A DNA stretch of 64,000 bases from Lingula anatina (GCF_001039355.2 NW_019776077.1:1-64000), one strand, 5' to 3'; shown: positions 38,801 through 50,367, counted from the stretch's first letter. Program-made: numbers and translations. The notes: a model not told the origin generated them from the letters alone.

Positions 38801-41800
38801 CTGCATGTGTGAGATCTGCCGCGCAAAACCTGTGATTCGCAAGTTTTGCCGCCTCAAGGTGCTACCATATTTAAAAGATGAAGTAAAACATTTGCCAGGA
38901 GAAGGAGATACCTTAAGAAACAAGTAGGTTGTTAATTGTGTTGTGGCTGGTGGAGAGAAAAAGGTTGTGTTTACACTAGATTGCAATGGTCTGAACATGA
39001 AGTGTGCAGTAATGCTTGTAATCAAATATCAGGTTTTCATAAAGAATTAATTTTTTGGAATATGTTACTGTAAGAACATATAGCATCACATACAGCTGAT
39101 TATCTGTGCTTAAGACAAGCAAAACAGAGTCTGTCATTTAGACCTACTACACTTTACTTTTCTGACTTGTGTGTGAACAGAATCTTAGCTCTTTCCCTCT
39201 CTGTGAACTGGGAGGATATCCAGTATGTATGGGTTTTTGAAAGCATGCTAAAACCTCTCTTTTCATGCGTATTTCAAAGCCAAAGGTTAAAGTAAATCAA
39301 TAATCAGTCCCCTTGGAGTTAACAAATTTCCCACTAGATAATGTATATCAGCTGGTTATGCATACCTAATGCTTTGGATATAAGAATTATTAGGTGCATC
39401 GAATCAGTCTCAGTGCAGACTTCTCTCTTAATGTATATCTTTATATGTGGAACTACACTTTTTTAGACCAAGACTTATTTGAACTAATTGAGGCAATTAT
39501 TGTTGATAATTGTTATTAATCATAGAATTACTCCAAGAAAACCATATTTAATGAATTCTATACTAAATAAATATTTATATGTTTATATGTTTGACTGCAA
39601 TTAAGACTTGTTTATATATGTCATATAGCTTATCCCAGTCTTACGGCAACTGTGTCTTCTCACACATACATTTAAAACTTTTTATTTTAGATTGTGTCGT
39701 CTGCTAACATCGCCTATCACAGAAATAAAAGAGTTGGCTGCAGACTTTTTGTTTGTACTCTGCAAGGAAAAAGGTATGGGTTGGCAATCACCAGTTACTG
39801 TCATGTTCCGTACAGTAGGTGGTGCTGTTATTAGGCAATAAGTATGTTGTGTTTTCATATAAAAGCCATTCAATACTATAGAATTTTTCCTGTTGGTAAC
39901 TTTGGAACAGTTGCTGACATTTTTATGAAGAGAGAGATGATTGGGTAATACTGTGAAGTAGATGCACATTAATTTTTGACAAGATTTTATATGCAGATTT
40001 GGTGAAAAAGTATGTTTGAAGTTTTTCTTAATTAAATCAAGTGCTTTGAATGAAAAGTTGACTCATCATGCTTGGCAATTTCTTCTTACTGATATAATTT
40101 CCTATGGCATGCTTATCAACAAAGAATCATCTTCCAACAGAAATGAATGCGCAGATTTTGAAATTACTCACTGAAAAAATAAAAACCTTTTCAGTTGGCC
40201 GGATGGTGAAATACACTGGGTATGGCAATGCAGCTGGTTTGCTGGCAAACCGTGGCCTAATGTTGGGAGGCAGAGGAAGTGGGGAGTACTCAGAATCCAG
40301 TGACTCTGACACAGAGGAGTATTCTAGGCTAAGAGATCAGTGAGTGCATACTGTAACAAGTAAAAGTAATCAACAAATCACTTCAAATTGCATCTCATTT
40401 TATGCTCAGTGAGTGAGACCATGACTTAATGAAAAAAAAGCAACCTCACTGAATCATTCTGATGATGTTGTTAGAAGAAATATTATGACTAATAATATTA
40501 TAAATTTTGGGTTGAAGAAATATTTGTTGAGTCTCAGCCCTCAAGATTTCATTCAAGTAAAAAAGTAACACTAACAATCTGAGAACACATTTTGTGTAGC
40601 ATGGATCTGATTGTTAAAGAGCTCATGTAATCAGATACCATTTTGTATACAGTACATAGAATTAAAACGTATATATATAAGTCAATCTATACCTTTCAAC
40701 ACCAAAGTTAGGTTACAGAACAAGTGTGGTTGGGGGTAAACACGATATAAGAATTTGTACTAAGGCTCATTGGAACCATTTGGATTAGTTCATTAATGTT
40801 TTGTTTCTAATTTGTAAAATCAGAAATAAATCCTGTCCTATGCAAACTTAAGTTTCGTTAAATCTTGGCCATAGGTGGCAATTTCAACACTTGAAATAAA
40901 TTGGATTCATGTTTATCATCATTTCATGATAATATTCACACTAGCTCTTTGCTGAAGTCAATATTCAATTAAAACAATTAAAATGTTTATTTAATATATT
41001 TGAAAAGTTTAGAAAATTTTTTATGTTCTTTTTAAAAGTCAATTTGCTACTTGTTTACAGAGTCAATCCAGTGACCGGGAGGTGGGAGATGCCAAGGCCC
41101 AACCCAATGGAAGGGATGACTGAGGAACAAAAAGAATATGAAGCAGTAAAGCTGGCAAACCTCATGGAGAAATTAACACGGTAAATTAATGCTATTTATT
41201 TGTTGTTTTCAGTTGTTTTATTATAAGTCACTCATATTTTTAATGTTCAGACACAATGACACATGCTTTTATTTGCATTTCTCTTATTTTCTGTTAATTC
41301 TCGAAAAGCACATTTTTTAGTGTTTTTAAACTTGATGAAGCAGTCATATCTGGATAAAGAGCTGAAAAATATTTCAATCGATGTCTCAAGAGAACAGTAT
41401 GCCTTTTTGTTTCTGTTATATTAAACCCAAGCTAAATGATAATTCTTTCTTATTTAAGGGTGCATTCCCATAGATTTTAGATCGATCTATCCACTTAGGG
41501 AGTCTCACTGGATTACTTTCAGATAATCCAGTTTAAATGTCCGTCCCGCCTACTACAACCTGTAAGGGGGTAATTAACTTTCGTGCCCGCTCGGCTGACA
41601 GCTATTTAGCGTGAACCCCCAGGGAGTTAGGTTAATCTAGTTGGATCGATCTAATCTCTGGGAATGGGGTCTAAGTCTCTTTTGCTTCTAGATGTCTCAT
41701 TTTCAAGCCTGAGAGAAAGAAAACAGATTATTAAACCACTTATTGAAGTCCTAGCAAAGTTGATACTTATAAGTTAACATTTTGGTTTTTACATCAGGGA

Positions 41801-41924
41801 TGGAGTGATACAGCCCAGTCGTATTGGTGAGGATGGTAGACCACAGCCCATCGAGCATGTCCTAGAGTTGACAGCAGGACTGGAGGCTGCACAGGGGCAC
41901 AATGATGATTCCGATTCTGACTAG
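20009..41924 (+). CDS. RIC8: RIC8 (synembryn), G-protein alpha chaperone and guanine-nucleotide exchange factor
   Basis: Fourteen coding exons: 20009-20089, 24774-24821, 25941-26166, 27841-27910, 31738-31813, 35028-35080, 37458-37638, 37883-37977, 38283-38466, 38742 or 38757-38923, 39691-39773, 40195-40339, 41061-41180, 41798-41924. Phases all close, giving 551 or 556 residues (human RIC8A about 531). Conserved blocks are [105 protein letters not shown] and a C-terminal SDSD. The acidic [12 protein letters not shown] matches the region where vertebrate RIC8 is CK2-phosphorylated. RIC8 folds nascent G-alpha subunits and promotes their nucleotide exchange at the membrane and in asymmetric division. 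Exon 10 has two in-frame acceptors 15 nt apart. The last exon also appears as an allelic duplicate at 44393-44519. Confidence 0.93.
21385..21505. repeat. diverged short tandem duplication in RIC8 intron 1
   Basis: Two neighbouring segments share the order TTTTTCC-ACTATC, a short spacer, TTTTTTGG-AGCCAAAAA. They lie about 75 bp apart and are moderately diverged. Origin unknown. Confidence 0.4.
23344..23769 (-). mobile_element. degenerate LINE reverse-transcriptase C-terminal fragment
   Basis: A 141-codon minus-strand frame contains [19 protein letters not shown] followed closely by [14 protein letters not shown] and HITPIL. This matches the well-known C-terminal end of CR1/Jockey-like non-LTR reverse transcriptases (SRLDYCN, then LQ-IQN-AAR, then HITP-L). 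There is no catalytic domain or endonuclease around it, so it is a dead 5'-truncated or decayed copy inside RIC8 intron 1. Confidence 0.75.
25108..25369. mobile_element. MITE family B, copy 1
   Basis: 262 bp with long terminal inverted repeats. It starts AGGGTTCATTCCCA and ends TGGGAATTGACCCT. The arms match for about 80 bp, including TAAATTGATCC and the CTGAATGCAATCAG block. It lies in RIC8 intron 2. No transposase. I saw no convincing target-site duplication. Confidence 0.75.
26167..27840 (+). other. RIC8 intron 3
   Basis: Non-coding. It holds an (AC)n microsatellite at 26842-26885 and A/T-rich runs near 27590-27670. Confidence 0.65.
26842..26885. repeat. (AC)n microsatellite
   Basis: About 22 uninterrupted AC units in RIC8 intron 3. 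Confidence 0.95.
27911..31737 (+). other. RIC8 intron 4 (3.8 kb)
   Basis: No recognised gene. A (GA)n run lies at about 27934-27956. Otherwise it is AT-rich sequence with unsupported short frames. Confidence 0.65.
31814..37457 (+). other. RIC8 introns 5 and 6 flanking the small exon 35028-35080
   Basis: Apart from the 53-nt exon ([16 protein letters not shown]) nothing coding was found. A small 20-bp tandem repeat (TTTGAGGT..GTTGAATC type) lies at about 33553-33592. Confidence 0.6.
38467..41060 (+). other. RIC8 introns 9-12
   Basis: Introns between the exons at 38283-38466, 38742/38757-38923, 39691-39773, 40195-40339 and 41061-41180. T-rich runs follow the donor at 38467. No other feature seen. 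Confidence 0.6.
41458..41672 (+). mobile_element. MITE family A, copy 2 (RIC8 intron 13)
   Basis: About 215 bp with imperfect terminal inverted repeats of roughly 30 bp: GGGTGCATTCCCATAG with TTTTAGATCGATC at the left, and GGATCGATCTAA with CTCTGGGAATGGGG at the right. Non-coding. The same family as 1-223. Confidence 0.8.
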
Positions 41925-43026
41925 AAAACATGATGGTGAAAAGAATATGCAGAGAGAATGAAGTAGTGTGTTACATCGAAGTAATACTTTGAGACTTCAC
42001 ATTTATTTTGTCAGAAAAAAAGAAAAATGCACCATTTGAAAGAAACTGACTTCATGTCAGATTTAATCATGGAAATTGAGATTGTCGCTGTTCTTGTTTC
42101 CTTCATGGACATGACTGATCTCTCCTATAGACCACTCTAGAAACTGGTATCCAAGAAACACGCAAAAAATAGTTTTTTTTGCCTACCATTGTAAGAAGAA
42201 GGGTCATTATGGAATTTTTAACATCCACTTGTGGATAACAGATGTAAGATTTGGTATCTTTCTGTTATCATGGTTAAGATGAGTAAATTGCAGTTTCAAG
42301 ATCCTTGGAACATTGTACAGGGGTGTTACAATTACACCAAACTAAACATTTATATATAATTGAGAACCCAGTGGCCACTTCTTTGTTGTTGTCGTAACTG
42401 GATATTGAATTTTAGGATTCATTCGTATATTGTATTCTTTAAAGAGTTGCTATCATCCCTCAGCTTTAACCAAGCACAATATACTAGTTCTCATAATATT
42501 TCTTCTTTGTTTGTAATGTTAATAGATATACTGGTGAAGCCAGTAAATTTCTGTTGTAAAATCCTGCTTTAATATCATGCTGTAAATTTTAACTATAGTA
42601 CACCAGTATTCAGAAAATGGTTAAAGCAGTCAATATTTCTCTTACAATCTTGTCTTAAATTAGAATGGATAACCTTACATTTGTTAAATCTTATCTTTCC
42701 TCGAGAGAATTAGGTGAAACTTTATTACATTTCCATTTGGGTTTGAAAAGAAACTCTTCAAACTAAATTTTATGCCAGCAGCTTACACGTTGAAATCAAA
42801 TTGAAACTGCCTGTTACTTGCTTTTGCATGTACTTAAATTCTGTTGTTACCTATAAGTCTGTTTTCTTGTATTTTATTTCTAGAGGTAAATTTCTATAGC
42901 ATAATTTGCTTTAAAATTTATCCATTTATCTCATGATACCTAGAGCTTTTTTCGTTAAGAATGTAATGAATTATTTATAATTAAAAGTAGTGCTATTTAT
43001 GTAGTAGACATTCCTTTGTCTGGTGT

Positions 43027-43032
43027 AATAAA
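43027..43032 (+). terminator. poly(A) signal for RIC8 (first allele copy)
   Basis: AATAAA about 1.1 kb after the stop at 41922-41924. The equivalent AATAAA in the second copy is at 45623-45628. Confidence 0.5.
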
Positions 43033-43416
43033 ATTTACATTTACAGTTAATGTAGCTCTTTTTGTGATGAAATTAATACAACAGAATAGAAGCATGAGAA
43101 CTTTTATTAAATAAATAAAACTGTCGCTTCCTACTCACTCACCAATGCCACATTTATACCAAACAAACAGGCATATTAAAAATGCAGTCCACTGAAGACA
43201 TCCATCCATCCATTTTTTTTTCTTGGGGGGGGGGGGGGGGGTCAATCAGAATATACTACATGTAAATCCAAGTAACATACTATATAGTAATAGTTCACCT
43301 GGGTGCCATTGCTCTTTTAATATTAATTATTATAATTACAAAATTGTAATCGGGGATGTTGTATTGCTTTGAAATTTGATGGCCATACAGCTGTGTTCAG
43401 AGCAACTAAAAAGTGN

Positions 43417-43530
43417 CTTCCATGATGAACATTTAAGGAAAATCATGTCACTTACTGTTCTCAAACTTACAGGAAAGAAACATGGGACTAAAATACAGGT
43501 TCAGTAGGCAATGCAGTCTGTTTTGTATTT

Positions 43531-43570
<40 letters not shown>

Positions 43571-43956
43571 GCAGTTAAACAGTTTTTTGTGAAAATTTAA
43601 TTTTTCACATATTGGCATTTTAAAGGTGTGACTTTAAAGTTCCATGATCCTGAAGACTTTTGCTTGTCACATTTTCTGAATGTCCATGATACTAATATTT
43701 TATTAATAACATTTGATTGTCATTATGCTGTTAAACATTATGTAATGTTGCATCAAAATTTGAAGAAACCCCTATTTTGTGCACTGCTCCTATGATGACC
43801 ATTTAAGGGAAATCATGTCACTTACTGTTCTCAAACTTACAGGAAAGAAACATGGGTCTAACATACAGCTTCAATAGGCAACTCAGTCTGTTTGGTAAAT
43901 TTTTCTGGCAATTTAACAGTTTTTTGTGAAAATTTAATTTTTCACTTATTTGCATC
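43417..43956. repeat. 170-bp direct repeat pair in allele-specific intron sequence
   Basis: About 43417-43616 and 43787-43956 share long identical blocks such as AATCATGTCACTTACTGTTC, CAAACTTACAGGAAAGAAAC and ACAGTTTTTTGTGAAAATTT. A poly(T) tract interrupts the first unit. The segment has no match in the corresponding intron of the first allele copy, so it may be an insertion in one haplotype. Confidence 0.7.
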
Positions 43957-44052
43957 TTTATTTTCTGTTTTTTTGTCTGTACATTTGACAGCTTTGCTGC
44001 CTTGTTTCTGTTATATTAAACCCAAGCTAAATGATAATTCTTTCTTATTTAA

Positions 44053-44267
44053 GGGTGCATTCCCATAGATTTTAGATCGATCTATCCACTTAGGAAGTCT
44101 CACTAGATTACTTTCAGATAATCCAGTTTAAATGTCCGTCCCGCCTACTACAACCTGTAAGGGGGTAATTAACTTTCGTGCCCGCTCGGCTGACAGCTAT
44201 TTAGCGTGAACCCCCAGGGAGTTAGGTTAATCTAGTTGGATCGATCTAATCTCTGGGAATGGGGTCT
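44053..44267 (+). mobile_element. MITE family A, allelic duplicate of copy 2
   Basis: Nearly identical to 41458-41672, in the second copy of duplication 4. It is the same insertion seen on the other haplotype, not an independent transposition. Confidence 0.8.
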
Positions 44268-44392
44268 AAGTCTCTTTTGCTTCTAGATGTCTCATTTTCA
44301 AGCCTGAGAGAAAGAAAACAGATTATTAAACCATTTATTGAAGTCCTAGCAAAGTTGATACTTATAAGTTAACATTTTGGTTTTTACATCAG

Positions 44393-44519
44393 GGATGGAG
44401 TGATACAGCCCAGTCGTATTGGTGAGGATGGTAGACCACAGCCCATCGAGCATGTTCTAGAGTTGACAGCAGGACTGGAGGCTGCACAGGGGCACAATGA
44501 TGATTCCGATTCTGACTAG
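44393..44519 (+). pseudogene. redundant allelic copy of the last RIC8 exon
   Basis: Encodes the same [18 protein letters not shown] to DSDSD and TAG as 41798-41924. It is a duplicate created by retained haplotypes and would appear falsely as an alternative terminal exon. Confidence 0.85.
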
Positions 44520-45698
44520 AAAACATGATGGTGAAAAGAATATGCAGAGAGAATGAAGTAGTGTGTTACATCGAAGTAATACTTTGAGACTTCACATTTA
44601 TTTTGTCAGAAAAAAGAAAAATGCACCATTTGAAAGAAACTGACTTCATGTCAGATTTAATCATGGAAATTGAGATTGTCGCTGTTCTTGTTTTCTTCAT
44701 GGACATGACTGATCTCTCCTATAAACCACTCTAGAAACTGGTATCCAAGAAACAAGCAAAAAAATAGTTTCTTTTGCCTACCATTGTAAGAAGAAGGGTC
44801 ATTATGGAATTTTTAACATCCACTTCTGGATAACAGATGTAAGATTTGGTATCTTTCTGTTACCATAGTTAAGATGAGTAAATTGCAGTTTTAAGATCCT
44901 TGGAACATTGTACAGGGGTGTTACAATTACACCAAACTAAACATTTATATGTAATTAAGAACCCAGTGGCCACTTCTTTGTTGTTGTCGTAACTGGATAT
45001 TGAATTTTAGGATTCATTCGTATATTGTATTCTTTAAAGAGTTGCTATCATCCCTCAGCTTTAACCAAGCACAATATACTAGTTCTCATAATATTTCTTC
45101 TTTGTTTGTAATGTTAATAGAAATACTGGTGAAGCCAGTAAATTTCTGTTGTAAAATTCTGCTTTAATATCATGCTGTACATTTTAACAATAGTACACCT
45201 GTATTCAGAAAATGGTTAAAGCAGTCAATATTTCTCTTACAATCTTGTCTTAAATTAGAATGGATAACCTTACATTTGTTAAATCTGATCTTTCCTCGAG
45301 AGAATTAGGTGAAATTTTTTAACATTTCCATTTGGGTTTGAAAAGAAACTCCTCAAACTAAATTTTATGCCAGCAGCTTACACACTGAAATCAAATTGAA
45401 ACTGCCTGTTACTTGCTTTTGCATGTACTTAAATTCTGTTGTTACCTACAAGTCTGTTTTCTTGTATTTTATTTCTAGAGGCAAATTTCTATAGCATAAT
45501 TTGCTTTAAAATTTATCCATTTATCTCATGATAGCTACAGCTTTTTTTTGTTAAGAATGCAATGAATTATTTATAATTAAAAGTAGTGCTATTTATGTAG
45601 TAGACATTCCTTTGTCTGGTGTAATAAAATTTACATTTACAGTTAATGTAGTTCTTTTTGTGATGAAATTAATACAACAGAATAGAAGCATGAGAAAT

Positions 45699-45704
45699 TT
45701 TATT
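45699..45704 (-). terminator. candidate poly(A) signal for SDHAF2
   Basis: TTTATT on the plus strand, about 750 nt past the SDHAF2 stop and directly beside plus-strand AATAAA motifs of RIC8. The convergent genes may share this terminator zone. No closer AATAAA was seen. Confidence 0.35.
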
Positions 45705-46456
45705 AAATAAATAAAACTGTCACTTCCTACTCACTCATCAATGCCACATTTATACTAAACGAACAGGCATAATAAAAATGCAGTCCACTGAAGACATCCA
45801 TCCATCCCTTTTTTTTTTTGGGGGGGGGGGGGTCAATCAGAATATACTACATGTAAATCCAAATAACATACTATATAGTAATAGTTCACCTGGGTGCCAC
45901 TGCTCTTTTAATATTAATTATTATAATTACAAAATTGTAATCAGGGATGTTGTATTGCTTTGAAATTTGATGGCCATACAGCTGTGTTCAGAGCAACTGG
46001 AAAGTGGGCTGATGCTTTTTGCCCGTGTTTTTGATGCAAATATGAAACCAAAATGAATTACTTGATGGACCTCAAGGCTAGAACCCATAAACATGTCAAT
46101 GTAGATGGAGCATTCACAGTTACATTCCACGTTTTTCTCTTGATGTATTCTGGGTTAAACTTGTGGAAAATTTGTGAAGTGCAAACTGCATACAAAGCTA
46201 TATGCACCAACCACACAAAACTGTTACTTTAAAAAACTGTTTTTCTTGATAATAATAATAATAACAACTCCTGTACAACAGTAACATTGTTCCTTGAAAA
46301 AACAAGCATCATGTTATATGCTCAGTGTATATATCCGAACCCCAAATAACTTCCCAAGGATAAATTATTCAAGTAAACAGCTGTGCAATATCTTGGCTCC
46401 AATGCACCCCATACTCAGTACAAAATGATCATAACAAAATGAAGAGCTTCTTTCCC

Positions 46457-47657
46457 TCATGGTAAATCAGGCTGTCTCAGTCTTTCTTCCCTGTTGTCAT
46501 TTTTTGTGTGTTCCTTCAGCAAGTCCATAATTTCATTTTCATATTCTGGTGGTGTGGGTTCAACACCTGAAAAAAAGTAATATGTGTGATAACTTTATAA
46601 CATGAAATACATAGAAAAAACTATTAATTAAACAATTTATATGATATATCATATAATGTACTTCAAAGACTATACTAAATTTCTGGCCCTAAAAGTATGT
46701 TCATTTTCCTTCAACTAACAAAGTTATTTGAACACTTACAGTAAAACATTTCATCCATTTTGACTCTTTCACTATGGGGAGAATTAACCTTGTTTTCACT
46801 GATATGTAATATTATAAAGCATAAGAATGAAAAATTTTAATATTTACCTGTTATCCAGTAATAAATATCCCAGTCATTATCTGGTTGGTTAATGAGGTGG
46901 TCATACATTTTTAGTTGCCTTTCATCAAAACCATTTAGATATTTGGAGGCAAAGGTACTGAAAATAATGATGAAAAAAATGATATGACCATAGGATACAG
47001 ACTTCTCTCTCTTTTTTCAAGTTCCTTTAAACAACCTAAAAGGAAATGATTACATTCAACTGCTCTTTCCTGAACTCAAAGCTAAGCCTATTCCTAAAGT
47101 TTATTCATGTGAAAGTTGCTACTTAAAGCCAGTTTTTTTTTTTTTTTTGTGGACTCACCTAAGTAAAAGCCCATTCTCTGACATCCCCCTTTTCCTACTT
47201 TGATAGAGTAACCGTGCCCTCCTTTCTTCTACTGGCTCATTCAGTTTCTCTGGATAAGGTGGTATGGGAGGAATCTCCATCATGGGATGTATGATGTTTG
47301 GCTGGTCGGACTCCGATGACATGAGACGTATGTTTGAGAATGTTGGTTTTGCCTACAGTACAGGAAGAATACAAATACACATGGACGTAAGGGTATATTA
47401 CTCTATTCAAGCAATACATGAAATACAAATAAGCCTGAAATGACAAAATTGTGTCCCAACACAGTTAGTGCTTTAGTCTTGACCTTCAAAGTTCAACTAC
47501 TGCCGTACTGTAACGTACTGCATCACAATAACAGTAAAACACACCTTAAAGTTCCATAATCTATGCAAAAAAACAACATCAAATGCCATTATATAACATA
47601 TACCGTTTTACATCGAAGAAATCCGGCCCAAACTGCTGAACACATTCTTTTAGCCAT
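46457..47657 (-). CDS. SDHAF2: succinate dehydrogenase assembly factor 2, mitochondrial
   Basis: Four exons in transcript order: 47657-47604, 47352-47159, 46957-46848, 46566-46457, giving 155 residues (human 166). The N terminus [18 protein letters not shown] is basic and has no acidic residue, as expected for a mitochondrial presequence. The conserved core is [47 protein letters not shown] and a C-terminal [15 protein letters not shown]2 (yeast Sdh5) promotes covalent FAD attachment to the SDHA flavoprotein of complex II in the matrix. A short upstream frame ([10 protein letters not shown]) overlaps the start codon. It is head to head with ETNK1. A redundant allelic exon 1 lies at 49770-49717. 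Confidence 0.92.
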
Positions 47658-48262
47658 TCTTTCCACCTTTCGTAATGTGCATCTGTGAGACGGCTTCACC
47701 TAGTCACCTTGACCTAAACATATCCGTCAGCTGTCTCGATATCAATGTGATTTTAAAATAATGTTTACTGGAAAACGAGGCTGCATGTTGTAAACACGGA
47801 TTTCCCGGGATTTTCCACAATTTTTTAATAAATTGATTAATAAATTATTTCCAAAATGATTTTATATAAAAATGCCCAACAAAGCATATTCAAAATTTTG
47901 TCAGAGTATGTATTTTGCTAGTGAATAAGATAATATTGCGCTATCGCCTTCATCGTGCTTGTCTTGTGACCTTATTTAAAGCACTAGATCGTACCAATGC
48001 GGGCTTGTTCAATTTATTCAGGGAGGATAGGGTTTAACGTTACGATATTTTGCAAACAAAATAATGGATAAAATTAGATCAAATGACAACAATTTGGCCT
48101 TCCATTTTTCATATATCTTTCAAACCATTACTGATATTCCTGGTTTGTCTTATCATCTTGGTATTGCCTAAATGACTGCTTCTACAAATGTACTTCATCT
48201 TCCTATTTGCCTTTAGGAAAGGTTCATAGTTCAGGTCAACCGCATAGTTCACATGAGAAAAG
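47658..48262. promoter_or_regulatory. SDHAF2/ETNK1 head-to-head promoter interval (first allele)
   Basis: 605 bp between the SDHAF2 ATG (minus) and the ETNK1 ATG (plus). The equivalent interval in the second allele is 49771-50367. Most of it is strongly conserved between the alleles. No specific element assigned. Confidence 0.55.
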
Positions 48263-48391
48263 ATGTCTGAGCTAGATGCCGGTGTCCTGCATGTGGACAT
48301 GAAAATTGACGATAAAAATGTATCTGAAGGAGCGATGGCACTTTTACAAACTGTGAAACCCAGTTGGAAGAGCGAAGATGTGAAAATTAAG
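48263..48391 (+). pseudogene. redundant allelic copy of ETNK1 exon 1
   Basis: Encodes MSELDAGVLHVDMKIDDK to EDVKIK, then a donor GTCTGA. It is the first-allele version of 50368-50496 with two conservative amino-acid differences. As assembled it lies upstream of a second copy of the promoter. Confidence 0.85.
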
Positions 48392-48632
48392 GTCTGATTT
48401 AACGGGCATTTTTATTTATTTGGCAACCAAGCTTACTTGCACTGCTGCTAGCTCACCTGTACATGCACAGACGTTGTGCGTTAGTGTTACTGTTCATATT
48501 ATGTCTACCCCGATATATACTCGTAAGCGAAATTGACCTGCTACAGTGTTAAGAAACTGAGGGTCCGTGACTCAGACCCCCTCCCCTCCCCTCCTCCGTT
48601 AGATTTATACAGGTAATTGAGTTAGAATCTTT

Positions 48633-48900
48633 GGGCTCCATTCCCAGTGACACTGTCGGTCTTCAAAGATTGATCCAAATCTGCAGGGATCCACTAAAAG
48701 AAATCAGCTTAACTGAATGACACGCCTGGATGACTTCTTTTCAACATACGTACTGGTATAATCACCAGATTTCCCGTGTTCTTCTCAAAGCCAGGAGAGG
48801 AGGTGTGTTTATCTGTTAAGCTGTTTGCATTCAGTGAGAGTCCCCGCAGAGTTGGATCAATCTATGTAGACTGATTTAAGTGTCACTGGGTATAAGCCCT
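48633..48900. mobile_element. MITE family B, copy 2 (ETNK1 intron 1)
   Basis: Starts GGGCTCCATTCCCAGTGAC and ends GTCACTGGGTATAAGCCC. Internal inverted arms carry GATTGATCC/GGATCAATC and the GCATTCAGTGAGAGTCCC block shared with 25108-25369. Non-coding. Confidence 0.7.
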
Positions 48901-49404
48901 AAGATGAGGCTTACAGAACTGTTCAAGTCAGTGGGAACAAGGTGCTGTATTACAGTGGACTCTTGTACATGACAACTCTTGTACTTTGAAGTTTTAAGAT
49001 GTATTTTACTGTGCTCATTGATGCATTTGAAGCAGGTTAACGTATCAAATCATTGGCACTTAACCCGATCAAATGACACCCTTATAGTTTCCTACAGCAT
49101 AACTCGATCAGAATAATACCAATTGTGGATCATTGCATTCATATTTCCAAAAAAAAAAAAAAAAAAAAAATGTTATGAAAAATTATGATTGTTTGTTGCA
49201 CATGCAGTAGTAACATGTCATATATTGCTAAGGTGTTTGGTGGATTTTTACAATCAGGAGGGTTGGATAAATAGCCAGGTCAAATTTACGGTAAATGGCT
49301 AGGTCAGATTTACGACCAGAAAGCTGATCTGACTTAGTGATAAATTTGGTGTATCCTTTGGCATGTGGACTTAATTGTTTGAGATGTAATTACAAGACAC
49401 TGGT

Positions 49405-49435
<31 letters not shown>

Positions 49436-49716
49436 ATTAAGATTGCTAGTTACTAGTGATTTATATACTTTACAGGGGATCTATGTTAGCTTNTACATGG
49501 ACGTAAGGGTATATAACTCTATTCAAGCAATACATGAAATACAAATAAGCCTGAAATGACAAAATTGTGTTCCAACACAGTTAGTGCTTTAGTCTTGACC
49601 TTCAACTACTGCCGTGCTGTTAACGTACTGCAGCCTTAATGTTTACGCTATCACAATAACAGTAAAACACACCTTAAAGTTACATAATCTATCAAATGCC
49701 AGTATATAACATATAC

Positions 49717-49770
49717 CGTTTTACATCGAAGAAATCCAGCCCAAACTGCTGAACACATTCTTTTAGCCAT
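49717..49770 (-). pseudogene. redundant allelic copy of SDHAF2 exon 1
   Basis: ATG at 49770-49768 and donor after 49717. It encodes the [13 protein letters not shown] leader seen at 47657. It is cut off from the remaining SDHAF2 exons by the N at 49493 and the first allele copy. Confidence 0.85.
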
Positions 49771-50367
49771 TCTTTCCACCTTTCGTAATGTGCATCTGTG
49801 AGACGGCTTCACCTAGTCACCTTGACCTAAACATATCCGTCAGCTGTCTCGATATCAATGTAATTTTAGAATAATGTTTACTGGAAAACGAGGCTGCATG
49901 TTGTAAACACGGATTTCCCGGGATTTCCCACAATTTTTTAAATAAATAAATTAATAAATTATTTCCAAAATGATTTTATATAAAAATGCCCAACAAAGCG
50001 TATTTAAAATTTTGTCAGAGTATGTATTTTGCTAGTGAATAAGATAATATTGCACTATCGCCTTCATCGTGCTTGTCTTGTGACCTTAAAGCACTAGATC
50101 GTACCAATGCGGACTTGTTCAATTTATTCAGGGAGGATAGGGTTTAACGTACGATATTTTGCAAACAAAATAATGGGTAAAATTAGATCAAATGACAACA
50201 ATTTGGCTTTCAATTTTTCATATATCTTTCAAACCATTACCGATATTCCTGGTTTGTCTTATCATCTTGGTATGCCTAAATGACTGCTTCTACAAATGTA
50301 CTTCATCTTCCTATTTGCCTTTAGGAAAGGTTCATAGTTCAGGTCAACCGCATAGTTCATAGAAAAG

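Larger units (their letters stand above)
41408..46006. repeat. apparent direct duplication 4 (about 2.0 kb x2 around N at 43416)
   Basis: 41408-43415 and 44006-46006 both carry the end of RIC8 intron 13, a MITE A copy, the last RIC8 exon and the 3' UTR. They differ by SNPs and small indels (for example the poly(G) tract length at 43214-43232 against 45818-45831). The coding change seen is synonymous (GTC/GTT in the EHVLE codons). Read as two alleles in series. Confidence 0.88.

Noticed and set aside
41408-46006. Alternative terminal exon of RIC8
   Set aside because: It encodes the same residues as the first copy and is followed by the same 3' UTR. Allelic redundancy is the simpler reading.
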